Origin: Eggerthellaceae bacterium | Lineage (GTDB): Bacteria > Actinomycetota > Coriobacteriia > Coriobacteriales > Eggerthellaceae | Direction of reading: 5' to 3' | Assembly (NCBI GenBank): GCA_022791455.1 | Contig: JAAVZC010000004.1 | Location: forward strand, 40,575-104,574 | Length of the DNA: 64,000 bases | Part shown: positions 17,060 to 25,724 of the stretch, piece after piece | Layout: each line of letters begins with the position of its first letter | How positions within the stretch are numbered: position 1 is the first letter of the stretch | Notes under the pieces: model-generated | What the model was told of the DNA's origin: nothing | What the model saw: only the letters and a program-made list of their open reading frames with translations | Databases searched by the model: none | Program-made: the position numbers and the translations under genes

Positions 17060-17482
17060 TTACGCCAGCTTCGCCGATTGCTCGTCCAGCCACGCCTGCA
17101 AAAAAATACTCGCTGCAATCATATCCACCTTGCCGCGCATTTCTTTTTCCGAAAGCCCGCTTTCACGCAAACTCCGTTTGGCCTCGCGCGAGCTGAGCCG
17201 CTCGTCTGCAAATTGCAACGGCAGCTGCGCCGCAGCGGCAATGGCCTCGGCTTTTTGGCGAATTGAGGCCGCCTGCGGACCCTCCTCACCGGAAAGCGTG
17301 CGCGGCAGGCCGCAGAGCAGAAGCTCCGGCTCCCAATCCTCCAGAAGCCGCCGCCAAGGCTTGGCACCTCCGATCACTTCCGCTGCCGGCAGCACCACCA
17401 CCGGCGTGGCCACCCGCGCGGCCGGATCGCTCACCGCAACACCGATTCGCACCTCTCCAATGTCTAAAGCCAGAACGCGCAT
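17060..17482 (-). CDS. ruvX: Holliday junction resolvase-like RuvX/YqgF
   Basis: 140 residues from the ATG at 17482 behind AAAGGAA. The RNase H-like fold is shown by MRVLALDIGEVRIGVAVSD (first acidic residue Asp7), LLLCGLP, FADERLSS (second acid) and the C-terminal KVDMIAASIFLQ (third acid). YqgF proteins act on 16S rRNA 5'-end maturation and possibly on branched DNA. It lies between alaS, across a terminator-like hairpin, and mltG, as in many bacteria. Confidence 0.93.
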   Translation of the reverse strand: MRVLALDIGEVRIGVAVSDPAARVATPVVVLPAAEVIGGAKPWRRLLEDWEPELLLCGLPRTLSGEEGPQAASIRQKAEAIAAAAQLPLQFADERLSSREAKRSLRESGLSEKEMRGKVDMIAASIFLQAWLDEQSAKLA

Positions 17483-17562
17483 AGATTCCTTTCGTTTCGA
17501 ACGGGCTTCCGCACCCACCATGCAGGCACACGGAAACGCCCCGAGCGCGACAGGTCAAAGCA

Positions 17563-17584
17563 AGGGCCGCCAAGTGGCGGCCCT
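17563..17584 (-). terminator. Hairpin between alaS and ruvX
   Basis: A 9-bp perfect stem (AGGGCCGCC / GGCGGCCCT) with a tetraloop, 8 bases after the alaS stop. On the - strand it is followed by TGCTTTG, a weak U-tract, so it would act as a partial terminator between alaS and ruvX. Confidence 0.65.
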
Positions 17585-17592
17585 ATTCGTTG

Positions 17593-20232
17593 CTACAGAA
17601 CGTGATTACGGGCAATCTCCAATGCGGCATCCAGGCCAGAGGCGTCCTTGCCGCCCGCCTGGGCCATGGTGGGCTTTCCGCCGCCGCCGCCCTTGATAGC
17701 GGGCCCCATGGCCTTGATGAGAGCGCCGGCGTCGAAGCCCTTCGCCACCGCCTCGTCGGTGCCGGCTGCCAGCAGCAGTGGCTTGCCGTCGGTGGTCTGG
17801 GCTGCCAAGACAACAGCACCGGGCGCGCTCATGCGGGAGCGCAGCACGTCCCACATCTGGCGGAGCGCCCCCGCTTCCACCACGCTCACCTTAGCGATGA
17901 TAACTGAGTAGTTAGCAGGCGCATCCTGAACCTGTGCGAGCACGGCAGAAACCTGGTCATCAGAGGCCATGCCCATAGCGCGCTTGCCCTTCTGGGTAAG
18001 TTCTTTCAAGGACTTCAGGTTAGAGACCACGCGCTCGGAAACGTCGAACATCGGCACCTTGAGGGCCGCGGCCGCTTCCTTGAGCTCCGCTTCCACCTTA
18101 TTCACGTAAGCCAGCGCGCCGTAGCTGGTAACCGCCTCCACGCGGCGCAGGTTCGCACCCACGCTAGATTCGGAGGTGATCTTCATGAAGCCAATCTCGG
18201 CGGTATTGGACACATGGCAGCCGCCGCAGAGCTCGCGGGAGAAGTCGCCCGCCTCCACCACGCGCACCACATCGCCGTACTTCTCACCGAAAAGCCCGGT
18301 GACGCCGCTTTCGCGCGCCGCCTCCAGCGAGGTTTCGTAAATGGTCATGGGCGTCGCGGCCATGATGGCGTTGTTTGCCACTCGCTCCACTTCCGCCAGT
18401 TGCTCGGGCGTGACCGCTTCGAAGTGGGTGAAGTCGAAGCGAAGGCGGTCCGGCCCCACGTAGGAGCCTGCCTGCTTCACGTGGTCGCCCAGCACCTCGC
18501 GCAGCGCGGCATGCAGAATGTGGGTGGCAGTGTGGTTGCGCTCGATGGCGTGGCGGCGGTTGGCGTCCACTACCGCAACTACCTCGTCGCCCACGTGCAG
18601 CGTGCCGCCCTCGTTGCGCACGGTAGAGACAGACAGACCCTTCTCAGGCGCCTTGGTGTCCAGCACGTATAGGCGGTCTTCGCCGTTCAGAATTTCGCCA
18701 GTATCGCCCACTTCGCCGCCCATCTCGGCGTAGAAGGGGGTGCAAGCCAGCACCACTTCGCCTTGCTGGCCGGCCTCAAGTTCCGGTACCTGCTCGCCGT
18801 TGAGCACGATGGCAGCAACCGTGGTGGCAACCTCCGTCTGGCCATAGCCCACGAACGGCGTGGGGCCCAGCTCCTTCAGCAGCTGAGCGTGGATGCCACC
18901 ATAGGTGGACCAAGCCGCTTCAGCATCTTTCGCGCCGGCGGCACGGGCACGGGCCCGCTGCTCGGCCATGGCCGCTTCGAAGCCCTCCATGTCCACTGCG
19001 ATGCCCGCCTCTTCGGCAATTTCCTGGGTGATCTCCACCGGGAAGCCGTAAGTGTCGTGCAGGGTGAAGGCGGTCTGACCGGGCAGCACTGCGCCCTCCA
19101 GGCCGTCCAGCTCCTGCTGCAGGTAAGCCTGCCCCTGGCGCAGGGTAGCGCCGAAGCGCTCCTCCTCGGCCATGATAAGCTTGCGCTCCAGCTCGCGGTT
19201 CTCCACGATCTCCGGGTACACATGCCCCATCAGGCGCACGATCTCGTCAACGTAGTCGTTCAGGAAGTGGCCCTCGATGCCGATGGAGTGGGCCTTCATG
19301 ATGGCGCGGCGCAGCAGGCGGCGCAGCACGTAGCCGCGGCCCTCGTTGGAGGGCAAAATGCCGTCGGCAATCATGAAGGTAACCGAGCGGCTGTGGTCGG
19401 CGATGATGCGCAGCGCCAGGTCCGCCTTAGGCTCTTCGCCGTAGACTTTGCCGGAAAGCTTCTCGCCCACCGCCACCAGGCTGCGCAGCACGTCGGTCTC
19501 GTAGTTGGACTGCACTCCCTGCATGATGGCGGCCATGCGCTCCAGGCCCATGCCGGTGTCGATGTTCTTGGAGGGCAGCTCCTTCAGCGTGCCGTCCTCC
19601 TGGCCGTCGAACTGGGTGAACACGCAGTTCCAGTACTCCAGGAAACGGTCGCAGTCGCAGCCGGGGGCGCAGTCGGGGCTGCCGCAGCCGAACTCCTCGC
19701 CCTGGTCGAAGTAGATCTCCGAGCAGGGGCCGCAGGGGCCGGTGGGGCCGGCGCGCCAGAAGTTGTCGTCCTCCCCCAGCTTTGAGATGTGGTCGGCGGG
19801 AACCCCCAGCTCCTTCCAGATCTCGATGGTCTCGTCGTCGTCCTCGAACACGGTGAAGTACAGCTTCTCCGGCGGAAGCCCCAGCACGTTCACGGAGAAA
19901 TCGTAGGCCCAGGCGCACATCTCCTTCTTGAAGTACTCGCCGAAGCTGAAGTTGCCGAGCATCTCGAAGAAGCTCAGGTGGCGGCCGGTGGTGCCGATGA
20001 TGTCGATGTCGTTGGTGCGGACGCACTTCTGCACCGTCGTGGTGCCGATGTAGGGCGCCTCCAGCTCCTTCTGATGCAGGAAGTAGGGCTTGAACTGCAC
20101 CATGCCCGCGCTCGTCAGCAGCAGGGAGGGATCGTCGGGGATAAGCGAGGAGGAAGGCATGCGCTTGCAGCCTTTTTCCTCGAAGTAAGCCAGATACTTT
20201 TCACGAATCTCGGCAGTGGTCATATATTGCAT
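17593..20232 (-). CDS. alaS: Alanyl-tRNA synthetase
   Basis: About 879 residues, full length. Class II core motifs are near the N-terminus (SLIPDDPSLLLTSAGMVQFK, GTTGRHLSFFEMLGNFSFG), the editing-domain zinc motif is HNHTATHILHA with CGGCHVSNTAEIG, and the C-terminal Ala domain ends in a Gly-rich GGGGGKPTMAQAGG. It charges tRNA-Ala and clears mis-acylated Ser/Gly. The ATG at 20232 has AAGGA 10 bases away; the ATG at 20223 (MTTAEIREKY) is an equally good family match. It lies downstream of the AI-2E-type permease and upstream of ruvX. Confidence 0.96.
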   Translation of the reverse strand: MQYMTTAEIREKYLAYFEEKGCKRMPSSSLIPDDPSLLLTSAGMVQFKPYFLHQKELEAPYIGTTTVQKCVRTNDIDIIGTTGRHLSFFEMLGNFSFGEYFKKEMCAWAYDFSVNVLGLPPEKLYFTVFEDDDETIEIWKELGVPADHISKLGEDDNFWRAGPTGPCGPCSEIYFDQGEEFGCGSPDCAPGCDCDRFLEYWNCVFTQFDGQEDGTLKELPSKNIDTGMGLERMAAIMQGVQSNYETDVLRSLVAVGEKLSGKVYGEEPKADLALRIIADHSRSVTFMIADGILPSNEGRGYVLRRLLRRAIMKAHSIGIEGHFLNDYVDEIVRLMGHVYPEIVENRELERKLIMAEEERFGATLRQGQAYLQQELDGLEGAVLPGQTAFTLHDTYGFPVEITQEIAEEAGIAVDMEGFEAAMAEQRARARAAGAKDAEAAWSTYGGIHAQLLKELGPTPFVGYGQTEVATTVAAIVLNGEQVPELEAGQQGEVVLACTPFYAEMGGEVGDTGEILNGEDRLYVLDTKAPEKGLSVSTVRNEGGTLHVGDEVVAVVDANRRHAIERNHTATHILHAALREVLGDHVKQAGSYVGPDRLRFDFTHFEAVTPEQLAEVERVANNAIMAATPMTIYETSLEAARESGVTGLFGEKYGDVVRVVEAGDFSRELCGGCHVSNTAEIGFMKITSESSVGANLRRVEAVTSYGALAYVNKVEAELKEAAAALKVPMFDVSERVVSNLKSLKELTQKGKRAMGMASDDQVSAVLAQVQDAPANYSVIIAKVSVVEAGALRQMWDVLRSRMSAPGAVVLAAQTTDGKPLLLAAGTDEAVAKGFDAGALIKAMGPAIKGGGGGKPTMAQAGGKDASGLDAALEIARNHVL

Positions 20233-20271
20233 TGCGCGCACATCCTTATCTGATCGGTTGCTGCACTCGAA

Positions 20272-20348
20272 GAAGGCGCCCTCGCGGCGCCTTCCCCTTG
20301 TCCGCCCGCGGCACAGCGCCCGGACGAATATTGGACTGGAACATTATA
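20272..20348 (-). promoter_or_regulatory. alaS leader: -10 box and hairpin
   Basis: On the - strand a perfect TATAAT lies at 20348-20343, but with no good -35 at normal spacing (TTGACC is only 8 bases upstream of it). Downstream, a 9-bp stem (GAAGGCGCC 20272-20280, partner 20286-20294) sits 40 bases before the alaS ATG and could end read-through from the permease or attenuate alaS. No T-box antiterminator sequence was found. Confidence 0.5.
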
Positions 20349-20364
20349 TAGGTAGCGGTCAACC

Positions 20365-21783
20365 TCAGTCCTTCTTCTTCGTAAAACGGGCGAAGAACGT
20401 TCCGAGTTTTCCCGCGCGCTTCTGGATGTCCCGCTCGCTGTAGCCGGGACCGGTCGCGTCCGCGAGCGGCTGGGGCACGTTGTCCCGCGCATCCACCGAA
20501 CCGCTCTTGAACAGCACGCCGTCTTCCGCCACGATGCGCCGGCCGGTGTGCTTCTCGAAGTAGTAGACGAAGAAGGACTTCGCCACCGCCGCTGCCGGGA
20601 TGGAGGCGAGCATGCCCACGAGCGAGCCCATGAGACCGTCCATGGCGCCGCCCAGTGCCGAGCCGATCATCAAGGCCAGCAAGGTAACCGCCGGGTGCAC
20701 ATCGCAGGAAGATTGCATGAGACGCGGAGACACGAAGGTATAGACGAACTGCTGAATGATGACGGCTGCAAGCACCGCCAAAAGGGCCGCAAGCGGGCTC
20801 TTGAACAGCGCCACCAGCGCCGCCGCCGCACCGCCCAGCCAGGGACCGATGATGGGGATGATGTTGAGGATGCCGGTAATGGCGCCCAGCGCGGCCGCAT
20901 TGGGGATATCCAGCACCATAAACACGATGGCGCAGGCGACGCCAATGATAAGGCACTGGATAATAGTGGCCTTGATGTAGCCACCCATCACGCGGGTGAA
21001 TGTGAGGTGCCAGAAGTCGGCGTCCACGGCGTGCTTGGGGCCAATGAGCAACTTGGTTTCGCGACCGATGGCGGGCAGCTGCAGCAGCACCCAAAACGCA
21101 ATGACCATGGCGAAGCCGATGGCCATGAGGCCGTTGGCGAGTGTGGTGCCCACCCCGACGATGCCCTGCGCGCTTCCCTGCGCCAGCTGGGAGGCGAAAT
21201 TCGCGGCGCTCGCCTGCACCTCAGCGATGATCTTTTTGACCGTGTCGTCTTCCAAGTACACCTTGTACTGGTCGTAGAGGGACATGAACCAATCGCTCAG
21301 GCCCTGAATGTAACTGGGCAGGTTCTGGGCCAGGTCGATGAACTGGTTGTTCAAGCCGAAGACCGGGGAGAACAGCAGGAACCCGACGAGCGCCAGAACG
21401 GCGAACATGAGCACGTAAGCAAGCGTGGTGCCGAGCGCGCGGTTGACACCGCGCTTCTCCAGACCGGAAACCACACCGCGTAGGCAGAAGACGATGATGA
21501 CCGTCCACAAAATGATGGATGCGGGAAGCGCCAGGATGTGCAGCAGGTACACGCCCACCGCTGTCAGCAGAATGGCGCCAACTACCGTCCACACGTTCAG
21601 AAAACGGTGCCGAGCGCGCTCCACCTTGTATTCGAGTCGCGCCGTTTCCTCCGGCCCTGCCGTCACCGGGCAGCTGGGCCCGTCGAATTCGTAGCCGAAA
21701 TCATTCGTGGCACAAGGGGCGGCCTCAGCCGATTCGGCGCCCTTCGTCATATCGTTGCCGGCGGTTGCCTCGGTCCCGCTCAT
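20365..21783 (-). CDS. AI-2E family transporter (PerM/YdiK-like permease)
   Basis: 472 residues with a polar ~65-residue N-terminus, about eight membrane helices in the usual 2+1+5 pattern, the extracellular-loop region between helices 3 and 4 (about 125-205) and a basic cytoplasmic tail (FARFTKKKD). The GILNIIPIIGPWLGG and VSPRLMQSSCDVHP motifs identify the AI-2E/UPF0118 family, whose members export small molecules or act as Na+/H+ antiporters. The substrate cannot be inferred. It lies between the DUF948 gene and alaS, which are usually neighbours in Actinobacteria. Confidence 0.85.
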   Translation of the reverse strand: MSGTEATAGNDMTKGAESAEAAPCATNDFGYEFDGPSCPVTAGPEETARLEYKVERARHRFLNVWTVVGAILLTAVGVYLLHILALPASIILWTVIIVFCLRGVVSGLEKRGVNRALGTTLAYVLMFAVLALVGFLLFSPVFGLNNQFIDLAQNLPSYIQGLSDWFMSLYDQYKVYLEDDTVKKIIAEVQASAANFASQLAQGSAQGIVGVGTTLANGLMAIGFAMVIAFWVLLQLPAIGRETKLLIGPKHAVDADFWHLTFTRVMGGYIKATIIQCLIIGVACAIVFMVLDIPNAAALGAITGILNIIPIIGPWLGGAAAALVALFKSPLAALLAVLAAVIIQQFVYTFVSPRLMQSSCDVHPAVTLLALMIGSALGGAMDGLMGSLVGMLASIPAAAVAKSFFVYYFEKHTGRRIVAEDGVLFKSGSVDARDNVPQPLADATGPGYSERDIQKRAGKLGTFFARFTKKKD

Positions 21784-21801
21784 CTCCCCGCTCCTTGGTG
21801 C

Positions 21802-22494
21802 TTAGTTCTTGGGCGTGGGGATAACGGTATAGCCGGGGATCTCCGCAGCAGGGGTGTCGGCATCGGTAGCAGTGATAACCGCGTCGGTCATGGTACCGGC
21901 GGCCTTGTCCAGCTGCTCTGCCTTGGCAGCATCGTAGGCGCTGCGCTCTTCGCGGGCAGCCTTGCGATCGGCCATGCGCGTCTTCTGCTGGGCAACGGCG
22001 CTGGAGGCGGCATCGGCTGCGGCATCTACGAAATCGGCCACAGTGCCGGGCTTGCCGGCCTCGGTCTGGCCCAGCTTGACCGACTCATCGGAAGCATAGC
22101 GAGGCTTGAACTTCGAGCGCATCTTGGAAGTAACGGAGCTTACCAACTCAACCGGAGCGGAGGTAACGGTGTCAACCGCGTCCATGGTCTTGGTGACCGA
22201 GCCCGTAATCTGCCCCACATCTTCCAGAATCTGATCCACGCGCATGATCTCGAGGTTCGCCGCATCAACCGTGAGCGAAACGCGATCCATCAGCGGATCC
22301 ACCTTCGCCGTCACCGGAACGACGCCTTCCGTGATCTTGTTCACGTTAGCGAGCGTGGGAAGAAGGTCCTTCTCCACATCCGCAACCGTGCCGCGAGCCT
22401 TGCGCACCAGCATGGCCAACTCCACCACAAACCAGATAAGGGCGATACCCACCAACGCAAAAACGATAGGCAAGAGAATGTCGAAGAAGTTCAT
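21802..22494 (-). CDS. DUF948 membrane protein
   Basis: 230 residues from the ATG at 22494 behind AAGGAGG. One N-terminal membrane helix (about 4-29) and an amphipathic helical region (about 30-110, with evenly spaced Val/Ile/Leu) match DUF948 proteins. The rest is Ala/Lys/Glu-rich and probably disordered or coiled. Function unknown. It is regularly found between rarA and alaS in Actinobacteria, as here. ACTATA at 22532-22537 may be the - strand -10 box. Confidence 0.8.
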   Translation of the reverse strand: MNFFDILLPIVFALVGIALIWFVVELAMLVRKARGTVADVEKDLLPTLANVNKITEGVVPVTAKVDPLMDRVSLTVDAANLEIMRVDQILEDVGQITGSVTKTMDAVDTVTSAPVELVSSVTSKMRSKFKPRYASDESVKLGQTEAGKPGTVADFVDAAADAASSAVAQQKTRMADRKAAREERSAYDAAKAEQLDKAAGTMTDAVITATDADTPAAEIPGYTVIPTPKN

Positions 22495-22681
22495 TTCAAA
22501 AACCTCCTTGAAGGGCCATAAATGAAACCCAACTATAGCAAAACCTCTGTCGATTGTACCCAAGCCCCAGCCAGGCGGCGCACCCCTCGCTTCATACGTT
22601 ACTTATCTGTATGAGCAAGGTTTCTTCGTCGTCCAACCCCAGGCAATGTATCCGATAGCCACCAAGCAGGCGGAGGGTCGA

Positions 22682-22771
22682 GGGAGGGGGTCCGCGCGCA
22701 GTTCCGCACGACGTGAAAGTGCCAGTGGCACTTTCACCAAAGCAGGACTGTTTGAGCACGGACCCCCTCCC
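22682..22771. repeat. R4 element, copy 1 (in the 311-bp rarA-DUF948 gap)
   Basis: A 13-bp perfect stem (GGGAGGGGGTCCG, partner 22759-22771) encloses GTTCCGCA (22701), a nested 12-bp perfect hairpin GTGAAAGTGCCA (22713-22737) and AGGACTGTTTGAGC (22744-22757). The same loop words occur at 42599-42630 inside a different stem. Apart from a possible - strand -10 box at 22532, nothing else is seen in 22495-22805. Confidence 0.7.
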
Positions 22772-22805
22772 CCGGGCCGGAGCCGGACAAGACGAAGGGG
22801 AAACG

Positions 22806-24119
22806 CTATTGACCAGAACGGTCGCGGGCGGTGGATTCTACGCGCCAGGCTTCCCAGCCACGAGGACCGGGCTGGTAGAAGTCGCCCTTCTCAAGCCCTT
22901 CAGGGAGATAGCGCTGGTCCACCCAGCCTTCTGGGTAATTGTGGGGGTAGAGGTAGGCACCGTAGTCTTCCGAGCCGGGACGGTGGCGATCACGCAGGTA
23001 GTCGGGCACCGGGCGAAGGGGGCCGTTGCGCACTTCGCGAAGCGCCGCATCGATGGCGGCTTCCGCCGCGTTCGACTTGGGGGCGAGCGCCAGGTAAATG
23101 GCCGCCTGGGCCAGATTGATGCGACATTCCGGATAGCCGATCACCTCTGCTGCGCGGAAAGCGGCCTCCGCCACCAGAAGCGCCTGCGGGTCGGCATTGC
23201 CGATATCCTCCGAAGCGGCGATGTACATGCGGCGGGCGATGAACTTCGGATCCTCTCCCCCATCGATCATGCGCGCCAGCCAGTAGACCGCGGCATCCGG
23301 GTCGGAGCCGCGCATGGACTTGATGAACGCGGAGATGATGTCGTAGTGCATGTCCTTATTCTTGTCGTACGGAAGCGCGCGGTGGGGGTTGGAGGTGCGC
23401 ACCATCGCTTCAGTGATGGAGGTTGGCGCATCGGACGTCCCTGGCTCCGCCAGTCCCGCCGCCAGCTCGAGCGTAGTGAGGGCACCGCGGCCATCGCCAC
23501 CGGAAAGGGTGACGATGGCTTGAAGGGCATCGTCGTCAAGACGGTAGGCACCGCCCAGGCCGCGCTCGTCCTCGACCGCCCGGGTCACCAGGTCCGTTAT
23601 CTCCTCGTCGGAGAGGGCTGACAGCTCGACGATGCGGGATCGGGAGATGAGGGCCGAGTTCACTTCGAAGAAAGGGTTTTCCGTGGTGGCTCCCACCAAC
23701 ACCACCGAACGGTCCTCGACCGCGTGAAGCAGGGCGTCCTGCTGGCTGCGGTTGAAGCGGTGGATCTCGTCTACGAACAAGATGGTGCGCAAGCCCCCCA
23801 TGGCCAGCCGCTGCTCGGCGGCGGTAATCTCGCGGCGCAGGTCCGCCACCGTGCCGCCGATAGCCGACACCTCCACGAACACCGCCTTGGTGGTGGCGGC
23901 GATCACATGGGCAAGCGAGGTCTTCCCGGTGCCGGCGGGGCCGAACAGGATGACCGAGCTCAAAGCGTCCTGCTCAATGGCGTTGCGCAGCCAGCTGCCA
24001 GGGCCCACCGCTTCCGCTTGGCCCACCACTTCTTCCAAGGAACGCGGCCGCATGCGCACCGCCAATGGCGCAACCGAGAACTTCTTCTCTTGTTCGATTT
24101 CAGCAAATAAGGTTTCCAT
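22806..24119 (-). CDS. rarA: Replication-associated recombination protein A (AAA+ ATPase)
   Basis: 437 residues from METLFAEIEQEKKF, where the family begins; the frame runs 17 codons further without homology. Walker A FGPAGTGKTSL, Walker B ILFVDEIHRFN, sensor GATTENPFFEVN and the C-terminal tetramerisation and lid region (HYDIISAFIKSMRGSDPDAAVYWLARM, split over about 265-290) define the RarA/MgsA/WRNIP1 family, which acts at stalled replication forks. It is the first gene of the - strand run. There is no strong ribosome site, and an R1 repeat occupies its 5' flank. Confidence 0.93.
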   Translation of the reverse strand: METLFAEIEQEKKFSVAPLAVRMRPRSLEEVVGQAEAVGPGSWLRNAIEQDALSSVILFGPAGTGKTSLAHVIAATTKAVFVEVSAIGGTVADLRREITAAEQRLAMGGLRTILFVDEIHRFNRSQQDALLHAVEDRSVVLVGATTENPFFEVNSALISRSRIVELSALSDEEITDLVTRAVEDERGLGGAYRLDDDALQAIVTLSGGDGRGALTTLELAAGLAEPGTSDAPTSITEAMVRTSNPHRALPYDKNKDMHYDIISAFIKSMRGSDPDAAVYWLARMIDGGEDPKFIARRMYIAASEDIGNADPQALLVAEAAFRAAEVIGYPECRINLAQAAIYLALAPKSNAAEAAIDAALREVRNGPLRPVPDYLRDRHRPGSEDYGAYLYPHNYPEGWVDQRYLPEGLEKGDFYQPGPRGWEAWRVESTARDRSGQ

Positions 24120-24187
24120 AAAATCGCATGATACCAGAACCCAAAGGAGCAAAGTCTGAAAATCGAACATTTGTTGCTACTACAACA

Positions 24188-24286
24188 TTGTCATTCTGAG
24201 CGAAGGCCGAAGGCCGTAGTCGAAGGATCTCTGCAGCCAGATGAGATCCTTCGACTCCGCGCTGCGCGCTCCGCTCAGGATGACAA
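24188..24286. repeat. R1 palindromic repeat, full copy
   Basis: A 99-bp copy between the divergent rarA and nnrD/sRNA units; the left end has one mismatch (TTGTCATTCTGAG). It is the only full copy lying upstream of a gene rather than after one. Confidence 0.88.
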
Positions 24287-24408
24287 AGCAGGGAATTTCG
24301 TCCACGAATTCAAAACCTTAAGTTTTGTTTAGTTCCTAAAGCATCATTTTCACAGGATGCGCACTGGGTGGACATTTCCTCTTCAAAGTCGCCGCGTATA
24401 CTGTGCTC

Positions 24409-24541
24409 AAGCAAATGAGATATCCCCTCCTTGCTCATTTGCCTGCTGTTGAATACAGCGCGATCTCAACGAAGATCGCACGTCCCCTCCTTTCGGACCG
24501 GCGCCCGTCTCCCCTCATTTGGCGCCGGTCCATCCTTTTTC
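24409..24541 (+). ncRNA. Candidate C-rich-loop small RNA or nnrD leader
   Basis: A TATACT -10 box (24397-24402, weak -35) is followed by four hairpins: a 9-bp stem GCAAATGAG 24411/24434 whose 14-base loop holds CCCCTCCTT; a 5-bp GCTGT stem at 24445-24459; a 7-bp GCGATCT stem at 24460-24479; a single-stranded second CCCCTCCTT (24484-24492); and an 11-bp GGACCGGCGCC stem (24495-24531) with CTCCCCTC in its loop and an ATCCTTTTTC tail, a strong intrinsic terminator. Repeated C-rich loops facing Shine-Dalgarno sequence recall the design of the actinobacterial 6C RNA and Gram-positive C-rich sRNAs. It could instead be an attenuating leader of nnrD, which starts 48 bases later. Confidence 0.6.
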
Positions 24542-24588
24542 AGGTATGATCTTCGCTATGAACCGTGCCGTCGAAGAGAGGAGCCGAA

Positions 24589-25509
24589 ATGGAGCAATGG
24601 TCCCACAAGCAAATCGCAGCAGCGCTGCCGCCCCTGGAGGCAGACGCGAACAAATACACTCGCGGCCATTTATATGTTGTAGCGGGGTGTTCGCGCTATC
24701 CCGGCGCAGCATGCCTCTGCGCCGCCGCCGCACAACGGGCAGGCGCCGGCTACACAAGCGTGCGCTGCAGCGAGGAAGCACTGCCCATCGTGCGCACGTT
24801 CCGGCCTTCCCTGGTAGCGGAAAGCTGGGAAGGCCTGACCGATACCGCCCTCGCGCAACGAGACCACGCTCACCCCATAGCCGTCGCGCTCGGCTCCGGC
24901 TTCGACGCCGCAGACGGCATGTGCCAAAAGATCGCCCTCTGGTCTTTGACGGAAGTAAACGCCCCGCTGCTTTTAGACGGCGGTGCCCTGGGAGCCATCG
25001 CCAACCCCTACGGCCTTAGCCGCATTGCCCTGCGAAACCAGAAGAACTGCGGTCCCTTTGTTCTGACTCCCCACGGCGGAGAGGCAAAGCGCCTCGCGGA
25101 AGCGGCGGGGATCGCAGTGATCGAAGCGCCCCAGCTGGCCCGCGCCCTCGCAAACGCCTACCACGCCACTGTTGCCCTCAAGGGGCCCGATACCTATATA
25201 ACCAACGGAGAAGCAGTCATTGCCATGACCGAGGGCACCGCCGCCCTCGCGAAAGCGGGCACAGGAGATGTGCTGGCCGGTATCATCGGCAGCCTCATGG
25301 CCCAAGGCTGCGCTCCCCTGGAAGCCTGCGTGGCCGGCACAACCCTCCACGCCCGCGCCGCCACCCTGGCCGCAGACCGCTTAGGCCCCCGCAGCGTCAT
25401 CCCCGAAGACCTGCTCGAGTACCTGCCCGAAGCCCTGAGATCCTTCGACTGCGCGCTTCGCGCTCCGCTCAGGATGACAACAAGAGTCGAAAAGAGCTCC
25501 GGTGCATGA
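24589..25509 (+). CDS. nnrD: ADP-dependent NAD(P)H-hydrate dehydratase
   Basis: 306 residues from the ATG at 24589 behind GAGAGGAG. The ribokinase-like CARKD fold is shown by GHLYVVAGCSRYPGAA (30-45), AVALGSGFD, LLLDGGAL, FVLTPHGGEAKRL and the catalytic-site GTAALAKAGTGDVLAGIIG. It dehydrates S-NADHX/NADPHX at the expense of ADP, repairing damaged cofactor. The partner epimerase domain (NnrE) is absent here, and relatives often carry it fused. Odd feature: residues from about 283 to 297 (RSFDCALRAPLRMTT) are translated from half of an R1 repeat, so the natural C-terminus has been replaced or extended. Confidence 0.9.
   Translation: MEQWSHKQIAAALPPLEADANKYTRGHLYVVAGCSRYPGAACLCAAAAQRAGAGYTSVRCSEEALPIVRTFRPSLVAESWEGLTDTALAQRDHAHPIAVALGSGFDAADGMCQKIALWSLTEVNAPLLLDGGALGAIANPYGLSRIALRNQKNCGPFVLTPHGGEAKRLAEAAGIAVIEAPQLARALANAYHATVALKGPDTYITNGEAVIAMTEGTAALAKAGTGDVLAGIIGSLMAQGCAPLEACVAGTTLHARAATLAADRLGPRSVIPEDLLEYLPEALRSFDCALRAPLRMTTRVEKSSGA
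25437..25480. repeat. R1 half copy inside the nnrD coding region
   Basis: The right half of R1 (GAGATCCTTCGACT... to CGCTCAGGATGACAA) is in frame with nnrD and supplies part of its C-terminus. Confidence 0.85.
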
Positions 25510-25538
25510 TTCATTCGCGATGAGGTAGCGGACGTGTC

Positions 25539-25724
25539 GGGAGGGGCTGTTTCTGGGCACTCTGATCGCCCGCCAAAGAACCCCGCCCAAAAAGAAGTGG
25601 CTAGGCTAAGCACGGGACTTTAAATTATGGGATTGGGAGGGACGCTGTGGGCCCTTCATTCGCCACTTCTTAAGCGGGGTTCGACGCGGATCAGCGATCA
25701 GCGTGGCCGGAAACAGCCCCCCCC
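25539..25724. repeat. R5 long hairpin between convergent nnrD and acpS
   Basis: Outer 31-bp arms (GGGAGGGGCTGTTTCTGGGC at 25539; partner 25694-25724), then GAACCCCGC/GCGGGGTTC (25578, 25674) and AAGAAGTGGC/GCCACTTCTT (25592, 25662), so most of 186 bp can fold into one stem. A run of 11 C (25717-25727) covers the right edge. The outer arms are related to those at 45969/46157. It fills the interval between the two stop codons and could end both transcripts. Confidence 0.7.

Noticed and set aside
20242..20364. T-box leader for alaS, and likewise for pheS (31862-32023)
   Set aside because: No antiterminator T-box sequence or specifier loop found; only short GC hairpins.
25437..25480. Frameshifted or broken nnrD
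   Set aside because: All catalytic motifs are intact and in frame; only the last ~24 residues come from the repeat and what follows it, so it is annotated as a gene with an altered C-terminus, not a pseudogene.
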